Assembly (NCBI GenBank): GCA_031272885.1
Contig: JAISSX010000036.1
Coordinates: 1 to 64,000 of the forward strand
DNA from: Bifidobacteriaceae bacterium
GTDB taxonomy: Bacteria; Actinomycetota; Actinomycetes; Actinomycetales; WQXJ01
Direction of reading: 5' to 3'
Length of the DNA stretch: 64,000 nucleotides
This document shows positions 37,606 through 46,758 of this stretch, piece after piece (position 1 is the first letter of the stretch; each line of letters begins with the position of its first letter). The translations under genes were made by a program, and so were the position numbers. The notes under the pieces were generated by a model. It was not told the DNA's origin. It worked only from the letters and a program-made list of their open reading frames with translations, and did no database searches.

Positions 37606-38385
37606 TCAAGCCTCCTTCGCTCGGTAAGTACTGTACGGCCCGTGCCAGGTGGTGGGCAGCGGCCCGAAGCCGGGGCGGACAATCTGAACTATGTGGTCAA
37701 GCACCAGTTGCACGGCCTTTTCGCCCACCCAAAGGTGGCCGCAACCGGGGGCTTCGATCACCTTGGCGTGGGGCGTCATCGCGAACCGGTCGCGGGCCGG
37801 GCGGGGCGGCAGGAAGTCGTCGTTCTCGGGCACGATGGCGTAGAGCGGCTTGCGTGAGGCGGCCCACTGGACGAGGTGTTGGCTGGTGGCGCGGATCAGG
37901 GGTGGGGCCAGGGCGATGACGCCCTCAACCGGCAGGTGGGCGGCGTGCATGATGGCGATTTCGGCGCCGAAACTCCAGCCCACCAGCCAGATCTTGGGTA
38001 GGCCGGCCGCCTGGGCCCAGGCGATGGCGGCCAGGATGTCCGCCCGTTCGGCCGGACCGTCCGTGAACGTGCCCTCGGAGCGGCCACGGGCGGAGGTGGT
38101 GCCGCGGGTGTTGAGGCGGATGACGGCCAGGTCCGCCAGCGCCGGCAGCCGCCAGGTCGCCTTGCGGAACAGGTGCGAATCCATGTTGCCGCCCTGGGTG
38201 GGCAGCGGGTGCAGCAGGATCAGGGTGGCGGCGGGCGGCCGGCCGTCCGGCGGCAGGGCCACGTCGCCCACCAAGGCGAAGCCATCGGCCGTTTGCAGCA
38301 CGATGTCGCGCCGTTCGGCCGGCAGGATGGTGTGCGCCCCAATCCGCACCGCCTCACCCAGGTTCACCCCACCATTCTGAGCCAT
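37606..38385 (-). CDS. Alpha/beta hydrolase (dienelactone-hydrolase-like)
   Basis: A 259-residue hydrolase: nucleophile GWSFGAE, acid ENDDFLPP, and His GCGHLW. The early motif HPLPTQGGNMDSHLFRK is typical of the YcjY/OsmC-linked 'alpha/beta hydrolase' group. The substrate is unknown. It is the fourth of five close minus-strand genes running dapA, rnj, zinc protein, this hydrolase, second hydrolase. Confidence 0.85.
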   Translation of the reverse strand: MAQNGGVNLGEAVRIGAHTILPAERRDIVLQTADGFALVGDVALPPDGRPPAATLILLHPLPTQGGNMDSHLFRKATWRLPALADLAVIRLNTRGTTSARGRSEGTFTDGPAERADILAAIAWAQAAGLPKIWLVGWSFGAEIAIMHAAHLPVEGVIALAPPLIRATSQHLVQWAASRKPLYAIVPENDDFLPPRPARDRFAMTPHAKVIEAPGCGHLWVGEKAVQLVLDHIVQIVRPGFGPLPTTWHGPYSTYRAKEA

Positions 38386-38417
38386 ATCGGCGGGCGCGGC
38401 AGAGGACCAAACGGGCG

Positions 38418-38711
38418 TCACGGCACCCGGCGGCGCCAACAGGCGGTATGCCAGTGGCGGCGCAACTCCATGGCGCCGGACGCACCGAACAGGGAATCGG
38501 CTTCGATCACCGTCACCTGGGACTGGCCCACCGCGATGGTCTGGGCGCAACCCGGGCAGGTGTAGGCCTTTTCGGCCGGCCGCGAGGGCGTCACCAGGTA
38601 TTCGCCGCTAGCCGTCACCACTCGGACCGGCCCTCCGCCGCGGGCCCGTTCCAGGTTCAGTTCCGGGTGGCCAGCGGCGGCCCGTTTGGCTCGCCTGGAA
38701 CCGCTGGGCAC
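38418..38711 (-). CDS. Small zinc-binding protein
   Basis: A 97-residue basic protein with a CPGC knuckle near residue 52 and a second metal pair in HWHTAC (about 86-91). Conserved small proteins of this kind are annotated in actinobacteria as hypothetical, often next to RNase J. Its GTG start shares one base with the RNase J stop (TAGTG), so it is translated with it. A nucleic-acid-related role is inferred only from basic charge, the zinc site and the neighbour. Confidence 0.75.
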   Translation of the reverse strand: MPSGSRRAKRAAAGHPELNLERARGGGPVRVVTASGEYLVTPSRPAEKAYTCPGCAQTIAVGQSQVTVIEADSLFGASGAMELRRHWHTACWRRRVP

Positions 38712-40393
38712 TAGACGGTCACCAGAACGGGGATGATCATGGGCCGGCGGCGCAGTTCCTTCGACACCCAGCGGCCCACCACCTTGCGAATCACCTGCTG
38801 CAGTTGGTAGTGGTCGTGGGCGCCGCCGTCCAGGGCCTGAACCAGGGCCTCGGTGATGTGGGGCACCAGGGGGCCGAATACCTCGTCTGGCTCCGCCATG
38901 CCGCGGGCCTGGATGGTGGGTTCCGCCAGGACGGTACCAGCCTTGGTGTCCACCACCGCAAACACCGAAATGAAGCCTTCGTCCCCCAGGATGCGGCGGT
39001 CTTTCAACTCGACCTCAGTCAGCTCGCCCACCGAGGTGCCATCGACGTAGACGTTGCCCACGTCCACCTGACCCACAATCTGGGCGTGGCCGGCCGCCAG
39101 GTCGATCACCACGCCGTTCTCCGCCAGGATGACGTTCTGGGGTGGCACACCCGTGGCGACGGCGTGGGAACCGCAGGCCACCAGGTGGCGGATCTCGCCG
39201 TGGACCGGCATGACGTGGCGTGGGTTCACAATGTTGAAGGTGTAGAGCAGTTCACCCGTGGCGCTGTGGCCGGACACGTGCACCCGCGCGTTACCCTTGT
39301 GCACCACCTTGGCGCCGTAGCGCATCAGGCCGTTGATGATGCGGTAGACCGAGTTTTCGTTGCCCGGGATCAGGGACGAGGCCAAGATGACCGTGTCGCC
39401 GGGGCCAACGTGGATCTTGTGGTCCCCGTTGACGATGCGGGACAGGGCCGCCATCGGCTCACCCTGCGAACCGGTGGTGACAAAAACCACCTGGTCCTTG
39501 GGCAGTTCATCGGCCGTGCGCAGGTCCACGATGGTGTCCTCTTGAGCCGTCAGGTAGCCCATCTCCAAGGCGATGGTCATGTTGCGGATCATCGACCGGC
39601 CGGCGAAGGCGACCTTGCGGCCGTGGGCGGCGGCGGCATCGAGCACCTGCTGCACCCGGTGGACGTGCGAACTGAAACAGGCCACCAGCACCAGGCCGCC
39701 GGTGGCGGCGATCACCTGGTCGATGACCGGCCCGATCTCCCGTTCGGTGGGGATGAAGCCCGGCACCTCGGCGTTGGTCGAATCGACCATCAGCAGGTCC
39801 ACGCCGGCCTCACCTGCCCGGGCGAACGCCTGGAGGTCTGTGACCCGCCCGTCCAAGGGCAGTTGGTCCATCTTGAAGTCGCCCGTGTGCAGCACCGTGC
39901 CGGCGGCCGTCTTGATGGTCAGGCCCAAGGCGTCCGGAATCGAGTGCGTCACGGCCATGAACTCACAGGTGAAGGGGCCTAGGGTCTCCTTGTCGCCATC
40001 GGCCACCGCCAAGGTGAGCGGTTCGATGCGGTGCTCTTTCAACTTGGCTTCAACGAAGGCCAAGGTGAGCTGGGAGCCAACCAGCGGAATGTCGGGCCGC
40101 AGCCGCAGCAGGTAGGGCACGGCGCCAATATGGTCCTCGTGGCCGTGGGTCAGCACCAGTGCCACAACGTCGTCCAGGCGGTCCCGGATGGGCGCGAAAT
40201 CCGGCAGGATCAGGTCAACGCCGGGCTGGTGTTCCTCCGGGAACAGCACGCCGCAGTCAACGATCAAGATCTGGCCGTCGATTTCGAAGGCGGTCATGTT
40301 GCGGCCAACTTCGCCCAGCCCGCCCAGCGGGATCAAGCGCAACGTGCCTGGGGCTAGGTCTGGGGGGAGACCGAGAGGGGCGGCATCGCTCAC
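38711..40393 (-). CDS. rnj: Ribonuclease J
   Basis: A 560-residue metallo-beta-lactamase/beta-CASP ribonuclease with 5'-exo and endonuclease activity on mRNA and rRNA precursors. The zinc motif THGHEDH lies at 82-88; other ligands are in VTHSIPD and HTGDFK; the beta-CASP region has FSSHVHR, TTGSQGEP and HVSGHS; a C-terminal dimer domain follows. The GTG start overlaps the dapA stop by four bases (GTGA), the usual dapA-rnj order of actinobacteria. Confidence 0.96.
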   Translation of the reverse strand: MSDAAPLGLPPDLAPGTLRLIPLGGLGEVGRNMTAFEIDGQILIVDCGVLFPEEHQPGVDLILPDFAPIRDRLDDVVALVLTHGHEDHIGAVPYLLRLRPDIPLVGSQLTLAFVEAKLKEHRIEPLTLAVADGDKETLGPFTCEFMAVTHSIPDALGLTIKTAAGTVLHTGDFKMDQLPLDGRVTDLQAFARAGEAGVDLLMVDSTNAEVPGFIPTEREIGPVIDQVIAATGGLVLVACFSSHVHRVQQVLDAAAAHGRKVAFAGRSMIRNMTIALEMGYLTAQEDTIVDLRTADELPKDQVVFVTTGSQGEPMAALSRIVNGDHKIHVGPGDTVILASSLIPGNENSVYRIINGLMRYGAKVVHKGNARVHVSGHSATGELLYTFNIVNPRHVMPVHGEIRHLVACGSHAVATGVPPQNVILAENGVVIDLAAGHAQIVGQVDVGNVYVDGTSVGELTEVELKDRRILGDEGFISVFAVVDTKAGTVLAEPTIQARGMAEPDEVFGPLVPHITEALVQALDGGAHDHYQLQQVIRKVVGRWVSKELRRRPMIIPVLVTV

Positions 40394-41295
40394 TTGATCA
40401 GCCCCGCTTCCTTGAGCGCCTGGCGGACGTGGCCGGCCTCGACCTCCGAGGCCGGGAACAGCGGTTCGCGCACGGTGCGGCTGGGCAGGACGCCGGTGAT
40501 TTCGAGGGCGGCCTTGGCCATGACGGCGCCCTGACCGCCGCCCATGATGGCGTGTATGACCGGCAGCAGCCGGGCGGCCGTCAAGCGGGCCTTGACCAGG
40601 TCTTGGGCGTCCACGGCGTCGATCACCTGGCGCCAGATCTGGCCCGTGACGTGGCCGATCACCGAGACGATGCCGGCCGCTCCTTGGGTTAGCAGGGCCA
40701 GCCCCAGGGCGTCATCGCCGGCGTAGTAGGCCAGGCCGGTTGTGACCATCTTGCGGAAGGCCTCCCCAGCCTGGCCGGTGGCGTCTTTGACCGCCACGAT
40801 CTGGTCGTGTTGGGCCAGGTTGACGAGGGTCGCTTCGGCCAGTTGGACGCAGCTGCGGCCAGGGATGTCGTAGATCATGATGGGCAGCTCGGTGGCGTCC
40901 GCGAGGCGCAGGAAGTGCTGGGTCAGGCCGTCCTGGCTGGGCCTTGAGTAATAGGGCGTGACCACCAGCAGGCCGTCCGCGCCGGCCTGGGCGGCCTCCT
41001 TGGCCAGGCGGACCGAGTGGGCCGTGTCGTTAGTACCCACGCCGGCCACGATCTTGACCTTGGAGCCCACGGCTTCGCGGGTGGCCTCGATGACCAGGCG
41101 CTTCTCACCATCGGACGTGGTGGGGGCCTCGCCGGTGGTGCCGTTGACCACGATGCCGTCGTGGCCGGTGGCCGCCAGGTGGGCGGCCAACTGCTTGGTC
41201 AGCGGCAGGGACAGTTCGCCCGCCTCGGTGAACGGCGTGGCCATAGCGGTCAGGAGAGCGCCGAACGGGCGCTGGGGTGTAGCGGTATAGGCCAT
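40390..41295 (-). CDS. dapA: 4-hydroxy-tetrahydrodipicolinate synthase
   Basis: A 301-residue TIM-barrel aldolase that condenses pyruvate with aspartate semialdehyde for lysine and meso-diaminopimelate synthesis. The Schiff-base Lys is K170 (VAVKDATG) and the catalytic Tyr is Y142 (IYDIPGR). NGTTGE and the Thr-Thr pair of the relay are present. The ATG is at 41295; longer starts add unrelated sequence. Confidence 0.96.
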   Translation of the reverse strand: MAYTATPQRPFGALLTAMATPFTEAGELSLPLTKQLAAHLAATGHDGIVVNGTTGEAPTTSDGEKRLVIEATREAVGSKVKIVAGVGTNDTAHSVRLAKEAAQAGADGLLVVTPYYSRPSQDGLTQHFLRLADATELPIMIYDIPGRSCVQLAEATLVNLAQHDQIVAVKDATGQAGEAFRKMVTTGLAYYAGDDALGLALLTQGAAGIVSVIGHVTGQIWRQVIDAVDAQDLVKARLTAARLLPVIHAIMGGGQGAVMAKAALEITGVLPSRTVREPLFPASEVEAGHVRQALKEAGLIK

Positions 41296-41421
41296 GGTGA
41301 AAACCCTACCTTGCGGTGGGCGGCGCGGGCGGGAGGTCCGGCTCCGCCTTGGTTGGAGTTCGAGAGCCGCGGAACCCCAAGCCAGGAAGGCAGGAACGGG
41401 ATGATGGCAGCGGTTGGCAGC

Positions 41422-41439
41422 GGTACCATATTTGGTACC
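41422..41439 (+). promoter_or_regulatory. Operator of the YefM/YoeB module
   Basis: A perfect inverted repeat GGTACCA-TATT-TGGTACC lies 27 bases before the antitoxin start. YefM proteins bind palindromes at their promoter, so autorepression is expected. TTGGCA at 41414 may be the -35. Confidence 0.65.
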
Positions 41440-41466
41440 AGAACCCAAACAAGGTGGAGATTTCCG

Positions 41467-41718
41467 ATGGCGATTACCGCAAGCCAGGCGCGGCGAGAGT
41501 TGTTCCCGTTGATCAAACGGGTCAACGATGACCGGGATGTGGTTGAGATCGTCTCGAAGCACGGCAACGCCGTGCTGATGTCCGAGGCCGAATACCGCTC
41601 GTGGCGCGAGACGGCCTACCTGCTAGCCTCGCCAGCCAACGCCCGGCGCCTGCGCGAGTCGGTCGAGGCCGCGCGCCGGGGCGAGGTGGAGCACCACAAC
41701 CTGATTGCCCCGGAGTGA
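41467..41718 (+). CDS. yefM: Antitoxin YefM/Phd
   Basis: An 83-residue Phd/YefM antitoxin. The N-terminal DNA-binding half reads MAITASQARRELFPLIKRVNDD and continues VEIVSKHGNAVLMSEAEYRSWRET; the C-terminal acidic tail wraps the toxin. The start follows GGTGGAG. The toxin gene begins six bases after its stop. Confidence 0.93.
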   Translation: MAITASQARRELFPLIKRVNDDRDVVEIVSKHGNAVLMSEAEYRSWRETAYLLASPANARRLRESVEAARRGEVEHHNLIAPE

Positions 41719-41724
41719 TGGGGC

Positions 41725-41979
41725 ATGAATCTCGTTTTCACTGCCCGTGGCTGGGAAGACTACAGCCACTGGGCCGAATCGGATCGCGCCATGTTGAAGC
41801 GCATCAACCGACTGATCCAGAGCGCCACCCGCACGCCCTTCTCAGGCCTGGGCAAGCCCGAACCTCTGGTGAGTGAGTACGCCGGCCTGTGGTCGCGCCG
41901 CATCACCGACGTGCACCGCCTGGTGTACGAGGTGGGTGAAGGCACCATCGCCATCCACCAAGCCAGGTACCACTACTAG
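41725..41979 (+). CDS. yoeB: mRNA interferase toxin YoeB
   Basis: An 84-residue RelE-family toxin, the same length as E. coli YoeB, with the catalytic set at the same numbers: E46 (GKPEPL), R65 (VHRLVY), H83 and Y84 (ARYHY at the C-terminus). It cuts mRNA in the ribosomal A site. No changes suggest inactivation. Confidence 0.95.
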   Translation: MNLVFTARGWEDYSHWAESDRAMLKRINRLIQSATRTPFSGLGKPEPLVSEYAGLWSRRITDVHRLVYEVGEGTIAIHQARYHY

Positions 41980-42009
41980 GCCGCCCCCTGGGATGGGACG
42001 CCGGATGTC

Positions 42010-42131
42010 AGTTTGGCCAGCCTGTGGGGCAAATCCCGTGCAGCGGCGGCCTTCCGTGCGGGTTTCGCCGGCCTGTGGGACACAAACTGGGGCGAATCAC
42101 GCCGCTTCTTGACCCACAGGCTGGCCAAACT
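42010..42131. repeat. Inverted repeat with 19-bp perfect arms
   Basis: AGTTTGGCCAGCCTGTGGG (42010-42028) is matched by its exact inverse at 42113-42131. A third degenerate copy (CGCCGGCCTGTGGGACACAAACT) lies inside at about 42066. The stretch CCAAACTCGCAATAACTGG (42125) recurs, with one change, at 42921 on the other side of the VapBC pair. No gene is visible in 41980-42206. Confidence 0.85.
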
Positions 42132-42206
42132 CGCAATAACTGGCCGCTGGCGGTCCCGATTGACCCACAGAGCCATTTCACTCGCAGGCCGGCGGCGGCA
42201 CTCCGG

Positions 42207-42614
42207 CTAGGAAGGAAGCAGTTGGGCTTTGACGCCGGGTAGGTCGCCAAAGCGGGCCCGCTGATCCAATGTGAGCAAGACCCGGTCGGTGGCCGCTGCG
42301 GTGGCCGCCACGATCAAGTCGGCGGAACCACGCGGTACCCCGTTCTGCCTGGTCCAGGCAAGCAGCCGGGCGTGGTGCTCCAATATTGCAGCGTCATAGA
42401 GCAACACTTTGGCAACGTCCAGCAGACTGTCAATGAATCGTTCCATGCGCGGCCGGTGCTGGTCGGTGGCAAGAGCCAGGCCAGCCTTCAGTTCTGCCAA
42501 AGTCACCACTGAAAAGCCAACTTCATCTTCCGGTTCCAGTATTTCTGTGGCAGCCAGGCGGCCGCGTTCCAGGGCAACAATTACGCCCGTGTCGAGAACT
42601 AGCCTTCGGCCCAT
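42207..42614 (-). CDS. vapC: PIN-domain ribonuclease toxin VapC
   Basis: A 135-residue PIN toxin with all four acidic residues: D8 (LDTGVIVALERG), E41 (TLAELKAG), D99 (GSADLIVAATA) and D117 (TLDQRARFGDLPG). It is the classic VapC layout, predicted to cut tRNA or rRNA. Its start overlaps the antitoxin gene by 16 bases. Confidence 0.92.
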   Translation of the reverse strand: MGRRLVLDTGVIVALERGRLAATEILEPEDEVGFSVVTLAELKAGLALATDQHRPRMERFIDSLLDVAKVLLYDAAILEHHARLLAWTRQNGVPRGSADLIVAATAAATDRVLLTLDQRARFGDLPGVKAQLLPS

Positions 42615-42889
42615 GCCAGGCGCTCCAGGTCGCTTGGAATCGGATCTCGGAACGCCAGGACCGCCGACTCGGCGTCGGCGTCAAAGGCGCCGCCCTCCCA
42701 ATCGGCAAAGAAGGCAAGCACCGCCGCGCCGTTGGCGGGGCGCTCTGGCGGCAGAATCTGAGCGACCACTTCCCCATTCTTGGTCACGCTGAAGCGCTCA
42801 CCGGCTTTGGCTCTCTCCAGGACGGCCGCGAAGGAACGACTGGCCTGGGTAGCGGTCACAGTGGTGGTTGGCGGTACGGTCATGGTCAC
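42599..42889 (-). CDS. vapB: Antitoxin VapB (Phd-like)
   Basis: A 96-residue Phd/YefM-fold antitoxin (VTATQASRSFAAVLERAKAGERFSVTKNGEVVAQILPP) paired with VapC. The GTG at 42889 was chosen because a TAATCT -10 ends six bases before it; an ATG two codons later is the alternative. A 13-bp palindrome covers the -10. Confidence 0.88.
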   Translation of the reverse strand: MTMTVPPTTTVTATQASRSFAAVLERAKAGERFSVTKNGEVVAQILPPERPANGAAVLAFFADWEGGAFDADAESAVLAFRDPIPSDLERLAWAEG

Positions 42890-42906
42890 GTTCTCAGATT
42901 ATCTGA
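42890..42906 (-). promoter_or_regulatory. vapBC promoter with overlapping palindrome
   Basis: The palindrome TCAGAT-T-ATCTGA (42894-42906) includes the minus-strand -10 TAATCT, which is followed by GAGAAC and the GTG start. Binding of the antitoxin there would directly block RNA polymerase. Confidence 0.6.
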
Positions 42907-42976
42907 TTCCACCCCACCGACCAAACTCGCAAGAACTGGTGGCAGCGGACCAATTGGACAACCCCCACCTCCCTCA

Positions 42977-43098
42977 CGAAAGGTCAATTCCGTCAATTCG
43001 TCATCCCGGACTTGATCCGGGATCAGGATATAACAGCAGGTCAGGGGCTTGAGATCCCGGATCAAGTCCTGGATGACAAGAACGGAATTGACCTTTCG
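42977..43098. repeat. Nested palindromic element (MITE-like)
   Basis: Outer arms CGAAAGGTCAATTCCGT (42977-42993) and its exact inverse (43082-43098) enclose inner 25-bp arms (43000-43024 and 43053-43077, one mismatch) centred on CCCGGACTTGATCCGGG. The inner arm is a REP-like sequence common in many bacterial genomes. The right outer arm is also the first 17 bases of the long direct repeat at 43082. Confidence 0.85.
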
Positions 43099-43213
43099 CG
43101 CAGGAAAAGTGACCTCTCGTGAGGAAAGGGGGCGGGGGGACAGGGCGGGGCGAGGGGACAGGGCGCGAAGCAAGAGCGGCTAGAAGGGATCGGTGTCGGG
43201 GAAGGGCCAGGGC
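43082..43213. repeat. Long direct repeat R1 (left end of the ascorbate block)
   Basis: This 132-bp sequence recurs at 59202-59328 in the same orientation. The first 54 bases are identical; further on there is a 5-bp indel and about three substitutions. It overlaps the last 34 bases of the downstream-most gene of the block and supplies its last residues (PWPFPDTDPF). Confidence 0.92.
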
Positions 43214-43731
43214 GTGCCGTCATCAATGCCCAATTCGAACGTGTTGAGGCCCCAGGCGCTCATCGAAAAGCTGCCCAGACAGCCCAAGAGATCGACCAGG
43301 CCCTCGATGCCCAGGACCTCCCTGGTCTCGGCATAGAGCTGGTCGCTGACATGGTGGTCTTCCAGCACGGCTTTGGTAAAACGGTAGGCCACGTCTTCGT
43401 CCAACGCCTCGAACTGGGGATCCTGGCCGGCCGCCAGGCGCTCTAGGCAAGCCTTGGGAACGCCAGCCTCGATAGCGCTGTCGAAGTGAGCCCACCAGGC
43501 GAAGGGCGACCGGTTGTGGCGGCCGACAATCAGCACACTCAACTCGCGCAGCCGCTTCGGCAGGTTGGCGGTGCCGCGGCAGTAACCACCCAGCGGCTCA
43601 ACGTGCTCGGCTAGGCCGATCGACTGGGCCCAGATCCAGAAGGGCGGCGGCGTGTGGTCGATTTCGCCCAGGACCCGTTGGCGCAGCGCCAGCGCCCGGG
43701 CGTCAAGTTCGGTGACGGATAGTTCGCGCAC
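43180..43731 (-). CDS. Carboxymuconolactone-decarboxylase-like (AhpD superfamily) protein
   Basis: A 183-residue helical protein. LPKRLRELSVLIVGRHNRSPFAWWAHFDSAIEAGVPK has the pattern of the CMD/AhpD family, but the CxxC redox pair of AhpD is absent, so it is closer to lactone-decarboxylase-type members. The GTG start follows AAAGGAG. The C-terminal ten residues are encoded by direct repeat R1, so the original C-terminus may have been replaced. It is the last gene of the run that starts with the ABC importer; its substrate is unknown. Confidence 0.7.
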   Translation of the reverse strand: MRELSVTELDARALALRQRVLGEIDHTPPPFWIWAQSIGLAEHVEPLGGYCRGTANLPKRLRELSVLIVGRHNRSPFAWWAHFDSAIEAGVPKACLERLAAGQDPQFEALDEDVAYRFTKAVLEDHHVSDQLYAETREVLGIEGLVDLLGCLGSFSMSAWGLNTFELGIDDGTPWPFPDTDPF

Positions 43732-43793
43732 CGGTATCTCCTTTCGTCGAGACGTGGCAGCAGCCGGGCAGGGTTGCCCTGTGCCGCCCAGTG

Positions 43794-44696
43794 TCACGCG
43801 CCATCGGCCAGCCAGCGGCTGTCGGCGGGACTCAGGTCCAGGGCGGTGGCGGCCAGGGCCTGCTCCAGTTGGGCCGGCGAGTCTGGCCCCACGGAGGCCC
43901 ACACCTGGGGGTGGCCCAGGCTCCAGGCCAGGGCCACGGTGGCCGGTTCCAGCCCGCGCAGGGCCGCCAGTTCCCGGCAGCGTGCCCGCCTGGCCCGGCT
44001 GAGCGGGGTATCGAATGGGTCTGGTCCACCTCCGGGCGTTGGGTCCGCGTCAGTTCGGGCGAAAAAGCCGCCGGCGTTGGCGGACCAGCTCAGCAACGGC
44101 AGACCATACTCCCCCACCACCGCCAAGATCTGGGGTGTCGAGGGCAGGGTGGTGCCGGGGAACAGGGCGGCATCGGGCGCTGCCAACGAGAAGTGGTAGC
44201 TGGCCAGCGGCAGGTGGCCCCGCTCAAGGAGCAGCGGCACCAGGGCGGCTAGCCGCGGGGCGGTCCAGTTCGACACTCCAACCGCCTCGGCCACACCTTG
44301 GTCGATCAAGGCCACAAGGGTGTCGGCGATTTCGTCCACCGGCCGGCCCGGATCATCGCAGTGCAGCACCATCACGCCCAGGGCCGGCACATGCAACGCA
44401 GCCACCGCCGCAGTGGCGTCAGCGAAGATGTTTTCCCTGGTCAGAGGAATGTCAACGCCCCTGGCGCCGTGGCCGATCTTCATCACCACCTTGAGCCGGC
44501 CAGGGTGGCCGCGTTGCCAGGCACCCACGGCCGCCATGCCCTTGCCGCCAAAGTAGGTGAAGCCGGATTCGACAAACTGGCCGCCCGCGGCGGCGAACGC
44601 CTCCAGGCGGCGGTCCGAATCAGCCTGGGACTCCAATCCAAAGGCGCCGCCCAACACCAGGCGCGTGGTTCCCAACGGCCTTGCCAATGTCGGCAT
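43794..44696 (-). CDS. Aldo/keto reductase
   Basis: A 300-residue NAD(P)H-dependent AKR barrel. Of the catalytic tetrad, Tyr (GFTYFGGKG), Lys (VVMKIGH) and His (VMVLHCDD) are seen; the usual Asp of the DTA motif is Glu (VESG). The cofactor part shows VGVSNWT. It lies 17 bases after the ulaG stop, so it is probably co-transcribed; a role in reducing an ascorbate-derived sugar is possible but not shown. Confidence 0.85.
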   Translation of the reverse strand: MPTLARPLGTTRLVLGGAFGLESQADSDRRLEAFAAAGGQFVESGFTYFGGKGMAAVGAWQRGHPGRLKVVMKIGHGARGVDIPLTRENIFADATAAVAALHVPALGVMVLHCDDPGRPVDEIADTLVALIDQGVAEAVGVSNWTAPRLAALVPLLLERGHLPLASYHFSLAAPDAALFPGTTLPSTPQILAVVGEYGLPLLSWSANAGGFFARTDADPTPGGGPDPFDTPLSRARRARCRELAALRGLEPATVALAWSLGHPQVWASVGPDSPAQLEQALAATALDLSPADSRWLADGA

Positions 44697-44713
44697 GATC
44701 GAACCCCTCTCCC

Positions 44714-45778
44714 CTACAGAAACGCCGTAAAGGGCAGGTCGGTCTCATGGCTGAAGGCGTCGTCGAAGCCCCGCGGGTAGTGGTAGCGCAGCCTCGCCGC
44801 ATCATCCGGGTAGGTGAAGCGGCCGCCTACCTGCCAGATGTAAGGCATGAAGCTGTAGTCCAAGGCGTGGCGCTTCATTTCCCACAGCATCACGATCTCT
44901 TCCGGGTTGGCCATGAAGTTGGTCCAGATGTCGTGATGGAACGGGATCACCACCTTGGCCCGCAGGCCTTCGGCCATGCGCAGGATGTCCGACGCTGTCT
45001 GCTTGTCGGTGATGCCCCGCGGGTTCTCTCCGAAGGCCCCCAGCGCCACATCGACTTGGTGTTCGTTGCCGTGTTTGGCGTACATGTTCGAGTAGTGCGA
45101 ATCGCCACCGTGGTACACGCTGCCGCCTGGAGTGACCACCAGGTAGTTGACGGCGGCATCATCCATGTTGCGCACCGGCCGGCCCTGCAACACCTCGTCC
45201 GCTGGCGCGGTCAGCAGCACGGTGCGGTCGAAGGAATCAAGCACCTCGATCATCGTGTCCTTGATCTTGACCGTGTCGCCGGGCCGCACCACCTGGCAGC
45301 GTTCGGCCGGCACGCCCCAACTGATCCACAGGTCAACGGCCGCCTGCGGGCCGATGAAAGGCACCGTGTCGGGGCAGTTGGCCAGGATGGCGGCGGCCAC
45401 GTTGATGTCAATGTGGTCGGTGTGAGTATGGGTGGCCAGCACGGCGTCAACGGTCCGGATGGCAAAAGGATCGATGACGAATGGCGACAGCCGCAGGTTG
45501 GGTTGAAGCTGGCTGACGCCCGACATGCGCATCATCTGGTGTCCCTTGACCATGTTGGGGTTGTGCCTGGTTCGCTTGCCGGTGCCAACCCAAAGGTCGA
45601 TCAGAATGTTGGCGTCGCCTTCGGACTTGACCCACAGGCCGGTGCAGCCGAGCCACCACATTTGGAACGTGCCGGGCGCCACCTGGGCGGCCTCGATCTC
45701 TTCGTTCAGCCAGGTACCCCACTGCGGGAAGGTCTTGAGAATCCAACTCTCACGGGTGATGTCTGCTATGGGGCTCAC
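44714..45778 (-). CDS. ulaG: L-ascorbate-6-phosphate lactonase
   Basis: A 354-residue metallo-beta-lactamase-fold enzyme matching UlaG along its whole length ([20 protein letters not shown] near the start). It opens the lactone of L-ascorbate 6-phosphate to 3-keto-L-gulonate 6-phosphate. The metal motif THTHTDHID lies at 116-124; other ligand regions are [11 protein letters not shown] and IPFHHDIW. The GTG overlaps the stop of the ABC ATPase gene (GTGA). In PTS-using bacteria its substrate comes from UlaABC; here an ABC importer precedes it. Confidence 0.93.
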   Translation of the reverse strand: MSPIADITRESWILKTFPQWGTWLNEEIEAAQVAPGTFQMWWLGCTGLWVKSEGDANILIDLWVGTGKRTRHNPNMVKGHQMMRMSGVSQLQPNLRLSPFVIDPFAIRTVDAVLATHTHTDHIDINVAAAILANCPDTVPFIGPQAAVDLWISWGVPAERCQVVRPGDTVKIKDTMIEVLDSFDRTVLLTAPADEVLQGRPVRNMDDAAVNYLVVTPGGSVYHGGDSHYSNMYAKHGNEHQVDVALGAFGENPRGITDKQTASDILRMAEGLRAKVVIPFHHDIWTNFMANPEEIVMLWEMKRHALDYSFMPYIWQVGGRFTYPDDAARLRYHYPRGFDDAFSHETDLPFTAFL

Positions 45779-46758
45779 GGGATTGTCTCCTTCGAATCTG
45801 GGGTCAGCAGGTGGCAGGCAGCCAGGACTCCTTGGTAGGGCACCAAGGCGGGGCGTTCGGTGTGGCAGCGGCCGATGGCGCCCGGGCAGCGAGCGGCAAA
45901 GGGACAGCCGGTTTGGCCGGTTGACCCGGCTGAGGGGGCAACTTTGGTGCGGGCAGCCTGGCGGGCAGCCTGTAGTTCGGGGTCCGGCACCGGCGCTGCC
46001 TCGGTCAGGGCTTGGGTGTAGGGGTGGACCGGGCGGTCGGCTACTAGATCGACTGGTCCGCGTTCCATCACCTGGCCGGCGTACAGCACCACGATCTGGT
46101 CGGAGATGTAGCGCACCACGGCCAGGTCGTGGGTGATGAAGAGGTAGGCCAAACCGCGCTCTTGGCGCAGCTTGACCAGCAGGTTCAACACTTGAGCCTG
46201 GACCGACAGGTCTAAGGCCGAAACGGCTTCGTCGCAGATCACGAAATCGGGGTCCATGATCAGGGCTCGGGCGATGGCGATGCGTTGGCGCTGTCCTCCG
46301 GAGAACTCAGTTGGATAACGTTCGGCAGCGTCCAGCGGTAGGCCCACGTCTGCCAAGGCCTGGGTCACGCGTTCCCGGATCTGCGCCTTCGGCAGGCCCA
46401 GGTTGTAGCGCAGGGCCTCGGCTACCGTCTCGCCTACCGTCAGGGACGGGTTCATCGAACCGAACGGGTCTTGGAAGATGACCTGAATCCGCCGGGCCAG
46501 CAGACGGCGGTCGGCGCGGGGGCAATGGGTGATGTCGGCGCCATCGAATTCGATCCGGCCATCGGCCGGATCGGCCAGACCCAGAATGGCGTTGCCGATA
46601 GTGGATTTGCCGGAACCGGATTCACCGACCAGACCCACGGTTTGGCCACGCTCAATGCCGAAACTGACACCGTCCACCGCCCGCAGCAGGCCGCCGCGGC
46701 CAGGCAGGCGGTATTCCACCGTCAGGTTATTGACGTTTACCAACGGGTTAGCCACCAT
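45775..46758 (-). CDS. ABC transporter ATPase, OppF/DppF type
   Basis: A 327-residue ATPase. Walker [11 protein letters not shown]-loop [10 protein letters not shown], signature FSGGQRQRI, Walker [12 protein letters not shown] and the switch His (THDLA) are all present. The C-terminal Cys cluster ([15 protein letters not shown]) fits the iron-sulfur/oligopeptide extension of OppD/F. Its first 11 bases overlap the permease-ATPase gene. Confidence 0.95.
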   Translation of the reverse strand: MVANPLVNVNNLTVEYRLPGRGGLLRAVDGVSFGIERGQTVGLVGESGSGKSTIGNAILGLADPADGRIEFDGADITHCPRADRRLLARRIQVIFQDPFGSMNPSLTVGETVAEALRYNLGLPKAQIRERVTQALADVGLPLDAAERYPTEFSGGQRQRIAIARALIMDPDFVICDEAVSALDLSVQAQVLNLLVKLRQERGLAYLFITHDLAVVRYISDQIVVLYAGQVMERGPVDLVADRPVHPYTQALTEAAPVPDPELQAARQAARTKVAPSAGSTGQTGCPFAARCPGAIGRCHTERPALVPYQGVLAACHLLTPDSKETIP

